NCBI GenBank assembly: GCA_014529385.2
Contig: CM043969.1
Coordinates: forward strand, 20,302,946 to 20,366,945
Source: Adiantum capillus-veneris
Lineage: Eukaryota; Streptophyta; Polypodiopsida; Polypodiales; Pteridaceae
Direction: 5' to 3'
Length of the DNA stretch: 64,000 nt
A program made the position numbers and the translations under genes. The number at the start of each line of letters is the position of its first letter. The stretch's first letter is position 1. The notes beneath the pieces are model-generated. The model did no database searches and had not been told where the DNA came from. It saw nothing but the letters and a program-made list of their open reading frames with translations. Shown piece after piece: positions 38,201-48,834 of the stretch.

Positions 38201-38732
38201 AGTCAAAGATTTACCTCCTGCTCCAAATGTTTGGCTAGTAGCAAGAGAGATAGATATCTCCACACAGGAACTTGCCGCGTTGCATCAGAGTGGATTTCGG
38301 ACAGAGAATTCAATGGTAAATCCACAACCTCTTGCTGGCGACTGCAAAGAAGGTGGTGGCAGCTCGAGGAAGAAAAAGTGGAGGCATGGAATCTCTAAAG
38401 AGGCCATGAAGAAATTGGAAGCATGTAATAGTATGACAATTATATTTTTGGATGAAGTGAAAAGGTCTCAAGAGCATGTAATTTTCCGAGTTCTCACTGA
38501 AAATAGTTATGAGATTCATATAAAACAGAGTCCAGCATGCACGTGTCCGGATTTTCAGAAGCGAGAGAATACCAACAAATCCTTTTTGGCATGCAAACAT
38601 ATGTACTATGTGTACACAAAAGTGCTCGGACTTGAACCTAAGGAGCACATGATTATTCATCAACCAACCCTCTCACCAATGGACATCGCTTTTATTCTTG
38701 GACAACCAAGGATGATTTCTCCCTCCATTTAA
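35238..38732 (+). pseudogene. MULE-like transposase with SWIM zinc finger, 4 exons, damaged
   Basis: Exons 35238-36358, 36441-36755, 36836-37310 and 37405-38732 join in phase with GT-AG introns. Exon 1 has a Cys/His-rich region (CNYSTCPHY; TCHYCQKVV). Exons 2-3 form a MULE-type catalytic core: HFDFTHRIDGW, then IAICETKEEDAKTQVIFW and DFAGFMSDEAGANWNAI, with the CLFHWEQSLHKYA segment seen after the second Asp in this family. I did not assign the third acidic residue. Exon 4 ends in a SWIM-type CxC..CxH finger (38538-38600). Damage: TAG at 37152, TGA at 37209 and a one-base frameshift near 37866. It is divergent from the methyltransferase gene. Members cut and paste DNA transposons. Confidence 0.75.
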
Positions 38733-39306
38733 TTACAACTGGTTTGGTATGCTTCTTTCACTCAACTAGAATATTGATCTATGATATGAAAGTGTTTTTC
38801 TGTATTTATTTTGGTTTATTATACTTGTGATTATTTATCTTGAAAAAACATTGTTTATGCAGCAAAGGATTGCAAATTTCAAGCAAAAGATATGAAGCAT
38901 CTTGCAAGCTATTTGGGAGCAAATTACTTGCCTTTTAGAGTGACCATTACATTTATGGCGGCTATCCTTTTTTGTACTCTAATTTTGAACTTATCCTGTG
39001 GTAGTTTTGCGAATGTACTTACATCCTCAAACTTATGTTGTTTCAAAAAGCAATTGCTTGGGAAAATTAGTATTGTCTCTATCTGGCATTATTTTTGACT
39101 TCATCACATTTATATATGCTATGGATTATATTTAACTCTGAAATTAGTGTTGTCTCTATTCTGCATGATTTTTTACTTTATCGCATGTTTATATGCTGTG
39201 GATTATTTGACTCTGATCACATGCGTTGCGAGCATATTTGACTCTAATGGCATGAGTTGTGAAATGGTGATTTTATTTGTTTACATTTTTCCGTCGTTAT
39301 GCCCTC

Positions 39307-39310
<4 letters not shown>
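38733..39310. other. 3' flank of transposase, no further gene
   Basis: AT-rich; short frames only. Followed by a (TC)n tract. Confidence 0.5.

Positions 39311-39373
<63 letters not shown>
39311..39373. repeat. (TC)n microsatellite
   Basis: About 31 TC units; several shorter TCTC tracts follow to about 39525. Confidence 0.95.
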
Positions 39374-39380
<7 letters not shown>

Positions 39381-39539
39381 CGTAGTGATATACAAATCTA
39401 TGATTTTACTTTCTCTCTCTAGAAGAGAAGTCACTCTCTCTCTCTCAAGGATTTATGATCTCTTCTTCCAATGGTAACTCGCATAAATACTATCTCTCTA
39501 GAATTTATACTTTCTCTCTCCGTCAACCACACATATATG

Positions 39540-40205
39540 GAGTCTTATAACGATTGAAAATTACATTAAATAGATACTTTATGCTATGACACATATTTGG
39601 TTAAAAAAACTCTAAAGATTGCTAAAATTGTCAAAAAAACTTGAAATGAAAAACTCGCAAATGTTAAATCCCCGTTTTCAATCACTTCTACCAATTTGCA
39701 TGCAAAAATGTGCTCGAATCACAAGTTTTTCTTTTTCTTGTTTTTGTCACTCCGTCTTTTGTCTCTTCGGGGTCTAGAGTTGGTCAAAACTCTAGTTTCA
39801 ATGCATACTTGGGGTAAAACCCCCCTTCTAAACACACTGGTCCAGTCAAATCTTTCAGTTTTGGTCTCCAAATGCCCCTTGAGAAATTATATGCGTATAA
39901 AGTCCAAGTTTATAGAATTCCAGATTTACTTCACAGAACCCTTGCACATGCCCTCTATATGCTCAACACCAATCAACCATGCGAAAATATCAACAGAACT
40001 TGTTTTACTGCATTTTTCTCAAAAGCAGACTTTTCAGAGATCATGAATGCAAACAAGCACTTTAGCAAATAATTTAGTGATGAATAGCTCTAGATCAAAA
40101 TAAAATTACTTACCTAAAGCTACTCCTATAAATCATTAAAGTGCTCGAAACTGAAATATATGAGTATCTATGTGTAGCTTATGTCGCCACGATTCTGATG
40201 ACTAC
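39540..40205. other. Retroelement leader / LTR-like remnant
   Basis: Carries the same dyad type as 23.8-24.9 kb (39883-39904, preceded by CCCCTTGA). Near 40137-40205 the text AAAGTGCTCGAAACTG...GATTCTGATGACTACT matches 56945-57014 in the LTR-like insertion. No gene. Confidence 0.5.
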
Positions 40206-41128
40206 TGTGGGACGCATGTCTAACCTCACCGTCCTATCTTATTGTAGTATTAGAGAGAACCACGATTAATTTGTCAATCCATGGGATGAAGCTGACTCGA
40301 CTAGTGCATGGAGGCTACAAGAGGTTGTCAATCTCTCGGAAAACAACTAACAACTCGCATATAACTCAAGCTACACTCAAGTGACTGAAATCACCAAAAG
40401 CCAATCGCTCATCGAGACAAACAAATCACATCCATTACAGCATCAGAAGACATCCAAATGTAATGAAACTTCTAGGACATGTTTATAAGACCTAAGCACT
40501 CATGCTTATGGTCTCAAAACTCACTTTAGGTCAAGTTCCAAAATCGCGATTATTAACAACAGTGGATTTTTGACCTGGTCGTTTTTGACCTAGAATGCAT
40601 CTAAATGCTTAGCAATGATGCCCCAATACCCCGACTATGCTTAGTTTTTGACTTGAAAGTGTAAATTACTAGTTATCATGAAATAAGGCCGCCGGTCAAT
40701 GACGCCAAAAGCTACGAAATACTGTGAATTGCTTACGTCAATGTGTTGAGCTCTTACCTGCAGTTGCAATGCAATAAACATGACTGCAATGTGACAACCG
40801 GGGAGGGAGTAGGAAGCGCGAGAAGGAGAGGAGTGAGCACCATTAGCTCACGCTGTGTATTTCTTATCCAAAAACTTATAAAAAACTTACAAAAATTGAC
40901 TTTTATACCTTAGCCAAGGTTTTTGGGTGGTCAAAGCTAATAATCTAGAGTTCTACCAAAGCTGGGAAGTGACTGGCTGATACAATCTGGAAGCTTATAG
41001 CCTCGGCTCATTAATTACAAAGTCTATCTAAGAAAATAGGAGTTACAGTATTCCCAATTTATCAAAATAATAAATGTTTTACAAAGAGAACTCCGAAAAA
41101 TGGTATCCGTGTTAGCTTGCTGCTAACA
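40206..41128 (-). repeat. Minus-strand 3' LTR (923 bp)
   Basis: On the minus strand it starts TGTTAGCAGC and ends GCGTCCCACA. A purine tract directly precedes its start, so it is oriented as a 3' LTR. The plus-strand text TGTCAATCC..GCTGACTCGACTAGTGCATGGAGG near 40272-40312 and ATTGCTTACGTCAATG near 40720 are collinear with the LTR-like insertion at 56575-57645, so the two are distant relatives. Confidence 0.65.
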
Positions 41129-41146
41129 TCCCCCCCCTGCTCGCCT
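41129..41146 (-). promoter_or_regulatory. Polypurine tract
   Basis: Minus strand AGGCGAGCAGGGGGGGGA directly followed by TGTTAGC. Confidence 0.6.
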
Positions 41147-41167
41147 GTGTCATCCCCTGACACAGCT

Positions 41168-43860
41168 TTATGGGTTGAAATAATATTTGTGTTGATGGCT
41201 AGCGAGACGGTCTTTAAGTGCATCCAGTGCCTTCTGGTATCTGATTTTTCTTTCTTTGTCTGGCACTTGAAGAAATTGCATGGGCACTCTGTTCTTCAGC
41301 TCCACCGCTAAGTAGCCTACAAATCTGGATATGAGGTTGCTGATCACTGGTGCAACAATCTTCATTCTCCAAGTGAAGAATCCAGTGTTGAAAGCTTCTT
41401 TGAACGCCAACATATTATGCGATGGCAAGAACATACACTGGGCGTAGAAGCCATAGAGTACTTCTTCGGAAGGCTGACTACTTAGATCATAGCATAACCC
41501 CATATTTCCCTCGAGGAATGATATCCACGGGGTGCCTGCTTGCTCTGGCTCATGAAATACTCCAATACAAGTGAGCAACATTTGGCATATTTTATATAAC
41601 ATGGCGAAGGAGAGGTCTGGTAGGTTCTTGAAGAAAGGCATGGTGCCCGTTAGGGTTTTCACCATGTATTCCTCTGTTGCTTGTCCTTTCTTTGGAGCTT
41701 GCAGTCTTAGCTAGTTTAGCCAGGTTGGCCTCTTCTTTGTCAATGCCTCATGCTGTTTCCATGCCCTTACTCTGGGTACATGTCAAAATGTTGGATCTCT
41801 TTGAAGGGTCGCAGGTGCTCTTGTGAATAGAATCAAATACCGTGGATTCTTGTTTAGCTAGCTTAACCTCCACTTTGGGTGGTCTTTATCTGCACCATCC
41901 TCTTGCATATCTTTGTACATCCTCTCTTTTACCTGTAGTAATTTCACTTTTATGAGAGGGTATGACAGGGATTGCTGATGCTATTGCACATTGATCTGAT
42001 TGGGAGTGAGTTGAGTGACATTGACAAGAGTGTAGAACTCTCAACTCCCAATCCATTACGGCTTTCCAGTGCTCATCCACCTCTTGGGTGATCTTCTCTT
42101 TCAGTGCGTTCTCCTCAGCTTTTGATAGCTGGACCATAGGCACTGTGTCTGCATGTGTGATGTTAATATGAAAATCCTCTTCGCCACTCGGCTCTACCGT
42201 GGACTGTGCTTCCAACTCAACAAATGAAACCGAGGGCATGTCTATGTGCGACAGATCTGAAGTGCTTGCCTCTTCCTGCGTATCCGGCCTTCCTTCCCTC
42301 AAGAGCTGGTTAACTCTCTTGAGCTCAGCTATTTCTTTAAGGAGCTCTTCTTCTCTCTGGACCCGCATCAAAGCCAGGTCCCTGCGATGTGATTACTCCA
42401 GCTTTAATTCTAACTCAAGGTCCTTGTTCTTCTTTTCTAGTGCCTTGTATATTTCATCAGTCCCCTTGAATAAGGCCACGGTTAGATTTTCTCTTATTTG
42501 CCGTAAGAAGATTGCCTTATCATTGATTCGCTGCTTAGAGTATTGTAAGGAGGGATTGGCAACATCCAATTGCACTTGAATTTTTTGAGCTGACAGGGAT
42601 GTCGTAAGAAGTTCATTTTAACTTTTTTCAGCTACTCGTCTTTTGCCTTGCAAGCATCGGATAACTTGGTGACCAGATCTCCTAACTCCATTTCTTTTTG
42701 CTATCTATCTCTAGCTAGTTGATGCTGTTCAGCTTCGGCTTTCATCTCCTGCACTTGCCTCTGAAGATCAGTGATGACATTCATTCTGTCTTCTAACTCT
42801 CCTTGGAGAGCGTCAATCACCATCTCGAGCTCTTTAGCCTTTGTGTTGCGGCTAAGTGCTATTGATCGAAGTCTCTCCATCATATCTTGCATCTGCCTTG
42901 CATATTCGTTTACTTGCAATATGACCTCGTCATTTGATTGTCAATCCTCGTGTCTTGCCAGCTATGTTGATGTGCCTGCAGCCTCATGTGTGTCTTTCTG
43001 CTGCGTTGTGGCTACTGGTTCTTCTTGCGTGGAGGTAGAGGGATAGTCTTTTTCTTTGGCCTTGTGGATGCCTTGGATGTTTCTTGCTGTGTGGAAGTAG
43101 AGGGTGCTGTCCCAGACTGTGTAGTCTCTTTAGGTGCAAGGCTCACTTCCTTCTCTGGCTCAGGTTCTTTATGTTGTTGCTGCTCTTGTGTCGCAGTGGC
43201 CTCTTGTGCAGTGGTAGCCTCGTGTTCTGGCTTTGCTTCTTTATCTTTTTGTTTCTTGTGCTGGATAGCCTCTTGTGCAAATTTTGTTTCTTTGGTGGAC
43301 TCAGATTCTGTCTCTTTCTCAGGCTCCGCTTGTTTATTGGTGTCTTTGCGTGCAGGTGATGGTGGTGGGCTTGCAATAGGGTGGTCCTGTTGCTTTGTAG
43401 GCAGTGAGGTGGGTTTGGGAGACTCGTAGCCCTGAACTTGTGCTTCTTCCCTTGCCGTTTCTTCAGCTCGTCTCTATTTCTCTGCCTCTTTGGCTTTCCT
43501 AGCCACTTCTTCTGCTTCCTTCAGCTTGAGGGCTTCAGCTTCTTGGTACATTTTCTCCAAAGTCTCAGTGGGGTCTTCAGCCTCTCTTCTTGTTTGATGC
43601 TTTGTTCTTGGGCCTTTAACTCCGCTCGGCACCCATTTCTCTGGGTCCTTCCCTTGTGCTTGTTGGCTGCGCTAGTAGGCTTGTTTTCTCTTTCAAAACA
43701 AGCTTATTTCTGTGCGGTCTCTTCTTGGTGGACAGCCACATCTTTTCTCTTCATTTCTTCTCTTCTCACTCTCTTCTCCTCGTTATCAGAGCTCTCACTA
43801 TTGTGCCTTTCCGGCGAGCTGTCAACTGATTCTTCATTGGATTTATAAGATCTTTTTTCT
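41168..43860 (-). pseudogene. Coiled-coil ORF carried by the minus-strand LTR element
   Basis: Broken minus-strand frames at 43704-43860, 42701-42919, 42393-42575, 41886-42371 and 41168-41665 read as one protein. The order is an acidic/Arg-rich N-terminus (SNEESVDSSPERHNSESSDN), a long Lys/Gln/Glu-rich low-complexity part (43143-43700), heptad-rich coiled coil (MEMVIDALQGELEDRMNV-like; REEELLKEIAELKRVNQLL) and a more globular C-terminus (VFHEPEQAGTPWISFLEGNMG; RFVGYLAVELKNRVP) ending at 41168, 22 bp before the purine tract. No protease, RT or integrase is seen between here and the LTR. It resembles the single ORF of a non-autonomous LTR element or an extra retroelement ORF. I do not recognise the family. 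Confidence 0.5.
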
Positions 43861-43918
43861 GACCTTCTCGCTAATACTGCAATAAGATAGGATGGTGAGG
43901 TTAGACATGCGTCCCACA
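43861..43918 (+). repeat. LTR 3' end (58 bp) of the plus-strand gypsy element
   Basis: Ends GCGTCCCACA, two bases before the primer-binding site. It is the inverted copy of 40206-40263 (about 47 of the first 49 bases match). Sequence to the left is the minus-strand coiled-coil ORF, so the rest of this 5' LTR is missing. Confidence 0.7.
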
Positions 43919-43920
43919 TT

Positions 43921-43938
43921 TGGCGTCGTTGCCGGGGA
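43921..43938 (+). promoter_or_regulatory. Gypsy primer-binding site (tRNA-Asp type)
   Basis: TGGCGTCGTTGCCGGGGA differs by one base from the complement of a plant tRNA-Asp 3' end (TGGCGCCGTTGCCGGGGA), the site used by many Tat/Athila-group elements. Confidence 0.8.
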
Positions 43939-46363
43939 TCGAAGAGACCTAAACTAGGAAAAAACACGAGCGTCTTGTGAAGTTATCCTTTAACTTCCTC
44001 TAGGTTCGCCTAGAGTTCAAAACTTTGTTTTAAAAACCGCATAGCTTAAGATTGCTCTCTTGGTGTGCAGAGGTAGCTTGGAAGTAATCGTACTTGCTGA
44101 GTGCCTTTAGGATTGTAGAATTGTAGAAATAGATTAGGATTTTGAGAATGATTGGTAGACAAGACAAGTCTTAAGATCAGTGCTCAAAAAAACATACAAA
44201 GACAAGAAACCAAGTGTTTGAGGACACTTTCCACAACTCCATTGCATGAGAATCTAGGAGTAGGGTAAGTAGGATCCGAGGTGGATTTCAAAACATTGCT
44301 CTCTCTGAAAGAATCAAGTGTGAGTTGTTATTGGAAGTTGCAGAATTTGAGGTCTACGGCTAGAAATATCTCGAAAAGACTCAAAACCACTCAATCCGAC
44401 TGGAGAGTAAGCTTAAGAGTTGTCTGAACTAGTTGGTAAGCTCAAAGACACTCGAGGTAAAAATTTCAAGAGTTGGCCAAAACTCAGATTATTTACTTTT
44501 TCTTGACATTTTAGGAAAAATTAAGTTTTACTTGATTCATAGGCTTAAAATAGCTCACATAAAGACTGTCTTTGAAAAAAATGCAAAAAAGTGTTAATTT
44601 CAAACCTGAAGTTAATAATCGCGATTATTAATTTTCTACTCCAAATTGACCAAGGTTCATACCATTGACTCATTGCATGTGTACAAACAACTTATGTAAA
44701 GGCCAAGAGATTTGGATCACTAAAATGGCAAAAAACTGGGTGAAAACTAAAGTTTGTACTGACTTTTTGAATCTTGAGTGTAAATTGGGAAAAATTTGTC
44801 TAAACTTGTTGAAAATTGATTCATAGGCTTATATTGATGTGATAAACATGTGTACATGCTCAGTTGACCAAAAATTTACAAAAAGTTATCATTTGTAAAT
44901 AATCGCGATTATTTACATCTACCCCATTTTTCAACTTTTTTGACCAAGTCAGCATACCACTAGTTTTAACATGTTGTAATAAGCCCACAAACCAAATTTG
45001 GTAAGATTTGGATCACTGGATTGAAAATTGTGACCAAATTTGCAAAGTTAGTCTGCGGACAGATATTTGATGACCATTTGACCAAAAATTGTCCAAACTT
45101 GATGAAACATGGCTAGTCACCTTAACTTAAGGTGCTTAACAGATCTGTGTCAAAGTTGGGGCAAAAAGTTGCAAAAATATAGCTGAAGTAAATAATAGCG
45201 ATTATTTACATATGCTTCAAAACTTGAGAATTTTTCTCATTTGAGTCATTAGGAAAGTTTTGAACTCATTTTTGGGCCTTTTAAGAGTGCCTTATCATCA
45301 AAGTTGTACAAAAGAAAGCAACCTGGTAGACCCCTCTAAATATTGCTCAGAACCCCATGATATGACCTATCATTGGAAAGCTCTTGAAAAACGGATTCTA
45401 AAGAGCCGAGGTCCAAAAAGTTTGGATGACGTCCATGAAACTTATGCCATTTTTTTTTCAATCAACCAGTTTTTGTTACCGTTACGGTAATTTAAAATCA
45501 CCTTTTTCTAGATCTACATGAAGGCGATGTCCAATACATGCATGCTATATATCAATAGATAGCATTTGAAGAGTAGATTCTAAATATTTAGACTCCGACA
45601 AGTTTGGATCTTATTTGCAAAAAAAAAATACCAATCCCTACTTTTTGAAAGCTATGCCACATTAACAATTCTTACAAGGCCCCAAAATGAGCTCAAAATT
45701 TTCTTAATGATACCACAAGGTCAAGCACATCAAGTAGACTTCCCAAATCAATTTTGGTGAAATTTGGATCACAAAAGTGAGACTTAAGCTAGATTCTTGA
45801 AATTAGAGTCTGCGGATACAAAACAATTGATAATTTTGATCAAATTTTGTCCAAACTTGTTGAAACTAGTACAGGGACTTTAACAAGTTGTATACATACC
45901 AAACCAATCCAAAAATTGCAAAAAATGACAAAAGTATACAATCATGATTATTTACTTCTGCTATCGAGAGACATCAATTTTGACTTTTGAACTTATATAG
46001 TGTTAGACCAACATAATATAAAGCCACAGGAAAATTTTGGGTTCAATCGGATCAAAATTGGTACATGTACACTCAGTTTCCAGGTTGCAGATCAAACCTT
46101 TGATTTTTTGCTAAGTCGAATATGAAAGTCAAATTTTGACTCCCATAGCTCGATTTGAAGTGATACACAGAGACCAATCACGAGAGTTAGCAAAAAATCT
46201 ACTGTCTTTATAGAAGAGTAGCTAACTTGATCAAATTTGTACAGGAATCGGGTTGCAGACGAGGAATCAACGGCTTGAAAGAAAGTTGCAATCGAATCAA
46301 GTCAAAATTGATGACAAGTCAATCTAAAAGGTGAGTACTCTATCCAGGGCTTCATAAGTCTGT
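43939..46363 (+). other. 2.4-kb gypsy leader with spaced palindromes
   Basis: Non-coding between primer-binding site and gag start. Dyads with half-site GTAAATAATCG (or variants) lie at 44612-44631 (perfect 20 bp), 44894-44917 (perfect 24 bp), 45188-45209 (one mismatch), about 45475-45490 (weak, different sequence) and 45934-45955 (degenerate). The first three are 283 and 293 bp apart, with GACCAAAAATTTGC-like text between. Open frames here are short. Confidence 0.7.
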
Positions 46364-46428
46364 ATGAACCTTAGATCTGGTCGTGTACTAGAAAATCAGG
46401 GTATACTCAGAGAAACCTCCAGTAGAGT
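46364..46428 (+). pseudogene. Gypsy gag, 5' piece interrupted by LINE
   Basis: MNLRSGRVL at 46364 is a typical start of plant Tat/Athila-group Gag. The frame continues ENQGILRETSSRV to the LINE insertion point. The same frame resumes after the LINE at 53322 (STKESVNQGNSLHT). The gag start is chosen because NLRSGR is conserved at the extreme N-terminus in this group. Confidence 0.8.
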
Positions 46429-46989
46429 CGTGAATTCTTTTTTGGAACGCGCTCGTTGCTGCTGTAACGCACTCCTCGCCATCGCCAGGCCCCCACCCTA
46501 CGTGCGCTGCTCCCTCCCCGCCTGCTTGACTCGGTCTCCCCTCCCTTGCGCCATCACTTTCCCCCCCCCCACTAGCTGCACGTGTTGCCTGGCCTGCCTG
46601 CTCGTTGCCCGCTGTCAACAGCAGTACACAAGTTCTGCCAGCCCACCTCGCCCCGGCCCGTCAGCCCCACCTCAGCCCGCCAGTCCCACCTCGCTCAACC
46701 CGCCGACCGCGCTTTGCAAAACCCATGCCACCGCTCGCCAACCTCGCCTCGCAAACCCGTGCCACTGCCTGACATCCCCGCCATGCAATCCCGCACTATC
46801 CGCATTGCCTCAATCCCCTTCTCCCCTGTTTTTTGCTCGGCTGAGGTTGTTATTTCCCTTGACGAACTCGAGCGCAGAAGACCACCGTTCGTCAACAATT
46901 CTTCTCCCTCCCTCACAGTAGCAGACACAGATAGACGCTCCAGCTCCGCCACACAGGGACTCGTCCAAAACCCCCTCGCCCGACCCCGC

Positions 46990-47698
46990 TGAGCCCACCA
47001 TTCAACTTGCTCTTACACTGACAAAGCAAGCGAGCCTAGCCGCAGAGGTAGAGCGCTTGCAGTCGACTTATGTCATCTACAAGATTCTCAGTACCCGACC
47101 TAGCAGAGGAGAGCTGCGTGACCTTCTCCAGGCCTGCCTTCTCGTAGAGGTGGGCAAGATCTTGGACGTACAGACACTTAGACAAGGTTACTATCAGATT
47201 GAGTTTGAGACCTTCGAGATGGCGTCCAAGGTCATCGCCATGAGTCCATTGACCATCTGAGCAGCACGAGCCCACTTTTGACAGTGGAGACATGGTTTTG
47301 ACCCTACTTCGGATGTTCTAGTAGAGGAGGCAGACATCCCCATCTCCGTCTGCTTTCCGGGTTTGCGGAGAGAGTACTTACAACTTTTGTCCTGGATAGG
47401 CTCAGCCATTGGGACTGTCCTGGAGACACCTCGCACGACAGCCTCAGTAGCTACCAAGGCGGCTGGCATTCCCTCAGTTCTCATTTTGGTCAAAGACACT
47501 CACATGCTCCCGAAGATCATTCTTCTGCCTTGGGTGAGTGAAGGTTGGTTTAGACAGTGTGTGGAGTATTCGGGCCTCCCGAACCAATGCTTCATTTGTC
47601 GACAGATGGGTCATCTTGCAAAGGCTTGTCCACGGAGGAGGCCTCAACCTACACCACAGACTCAGCCCGAGCTTGCAAGGGCTGGCCAGCAGCCATAG
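46990..47698 (+). pseudogene. LINE ORF1 (DUF4283-like, CCHC knuckle)
   Basis: Frames 47057-47260 and 47363-47698 read as one ORF1. The first part has KILSTRPSRGELRDLL and EVGKILDVQTLRQGYYQIEF, like the DUF4283 fold of plant LINE ORF1. The second has LPWVSEGWFRQCVEYSGLP followed by a CCHC knuckle CFICRQMGHLAKAC at about 47590-47630. A TGA at 47258 (one change from CGA) and a frame change separate them. The product would bind LINE RNA. The upstream GC-rich stretch 46429-46990 looks like the 5' UTR; Pro-rich frames in it and at 47700-48250 are probably compositional. Confidence 0.7.
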
Positions 47699-48834
47699 AT
47701 AGATACACAGAACACACATGAAGAGCCACCCTCTTAGACTGGGGCTCCAGCGGAGGAGGGATGGCAGCAGCTCCGTGGTCGACGACGACAGTGGCCACAG
47801 CGATATCCTGGCATGCAAAGTGGTCCTGAGGTGCCTACTCAGCAGCAGTGGGTTCCCACGGGGAATCGGTTTAGTCCTCTTGAGCAGGATGAGGTCCTTG
47901 CTCCATCCCCCACCCCAGATTCACCCTCGACAGCACCTCCCCCCCAAAGTTCCTCCCCTCCTCATCATCCTCCCCCCCGCCTCCTGCTCCCATCGCCTCT
48001 TCCCCCCTACCCCTCTACCTCTGCCGCTCCCCCCCGCCCCTCTTCTCCATCGCTCCCCCGTGCTCCTTCTCCCCCCCTCCAGCTTCAGTTCCACAGTCGA
48101 CCCAGGAGGCAGGGCCTTCTCGGGCTGCGAGGAGATCTCTTGGCAACGCCTTTGCCACGAGTTGCTTGGCGAGAGAGGGACAACCTTTCTTGCGGCCCCC
48201 TCTACAGGTACAGACGTCTTCCCTTGCAGCTATCCCTCGTGGTCTGACGAGCATTGACATCCGGCGCCGATGGGACTTCTTCAACTACGACTTTACTCAT
48301 TTTCTCGGCGACCCCTCAGCACACTATGAGGCAGACTGCTTCAGGGTCCATGTTCTGTTCCTTGCAGCTAGGGTGACAGAGGCCTTGGACTCAGCAGTTG
48401 GCTTCTTGTTTCCCCTCTGCGGCAGCAGGGACCCGATTGAGTGGACTCTCAACTCAGTGTTTGGCCCAGTTGCACACATAGGTCCTAGCGTTCTCTCACT
48501 ACATGGGGGAACTAGGAGTTACAGACATGCTTCAGACTTTGTGGCCATTGACCAACTTTGCGGTGACACCTCCAGATACAGCAGAATGTAGACACATTGT
48601 GGTTTACTTCTTTACTGATACACAGTGCTTGACATGCTATGTATACATTCATGAGGACTCCTCGACAGAGGAGGTTGCTTTACGTATAGCTCGCTCTACT
48701 TGGGCTTGGGCCAGACACTCGTTGCAGTCATGCCTATCTAGAGGACGCTCAGATGCAGATTACTCCCCATCCAAGCCAGCCTCGAAGATAGCCCATCTAG
48801 CTGCTGTGGAAACATTTGTTCTCTCTCGCTCCCC

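Noticed and set aside
42199-43848. Plus-strand Cys/Ser/Phe/Leu-rich frames of 90-150 codons
   Set aside because: Complement of the Glu/Lys/Gln-rich coiled-coil ORF on the minus strand.
40206-43918. DNA transposon with 58-bp terminal inverted repeats
   Set aside because: No target duplication outside the repeats, and a primer-binding site and purine tract identify the ends as LTR parts.
43921-43938. tRNA gene fragment
   Set aside because: Only the 18-nt complement of a tRNA-Asp 3' end, placed two bases after an LTR end; a primer-binding site explains it.
46364-48284. Proline/serine-rich protein of about 180 codons and overlapping frames
   Set aside because: C-rich LINE 5' region and ORF1-ORF2 spacer; several frames are open only because of composition. 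Only MNLRSGR at the start (gypsy gag) and the ORF1 segments are real.
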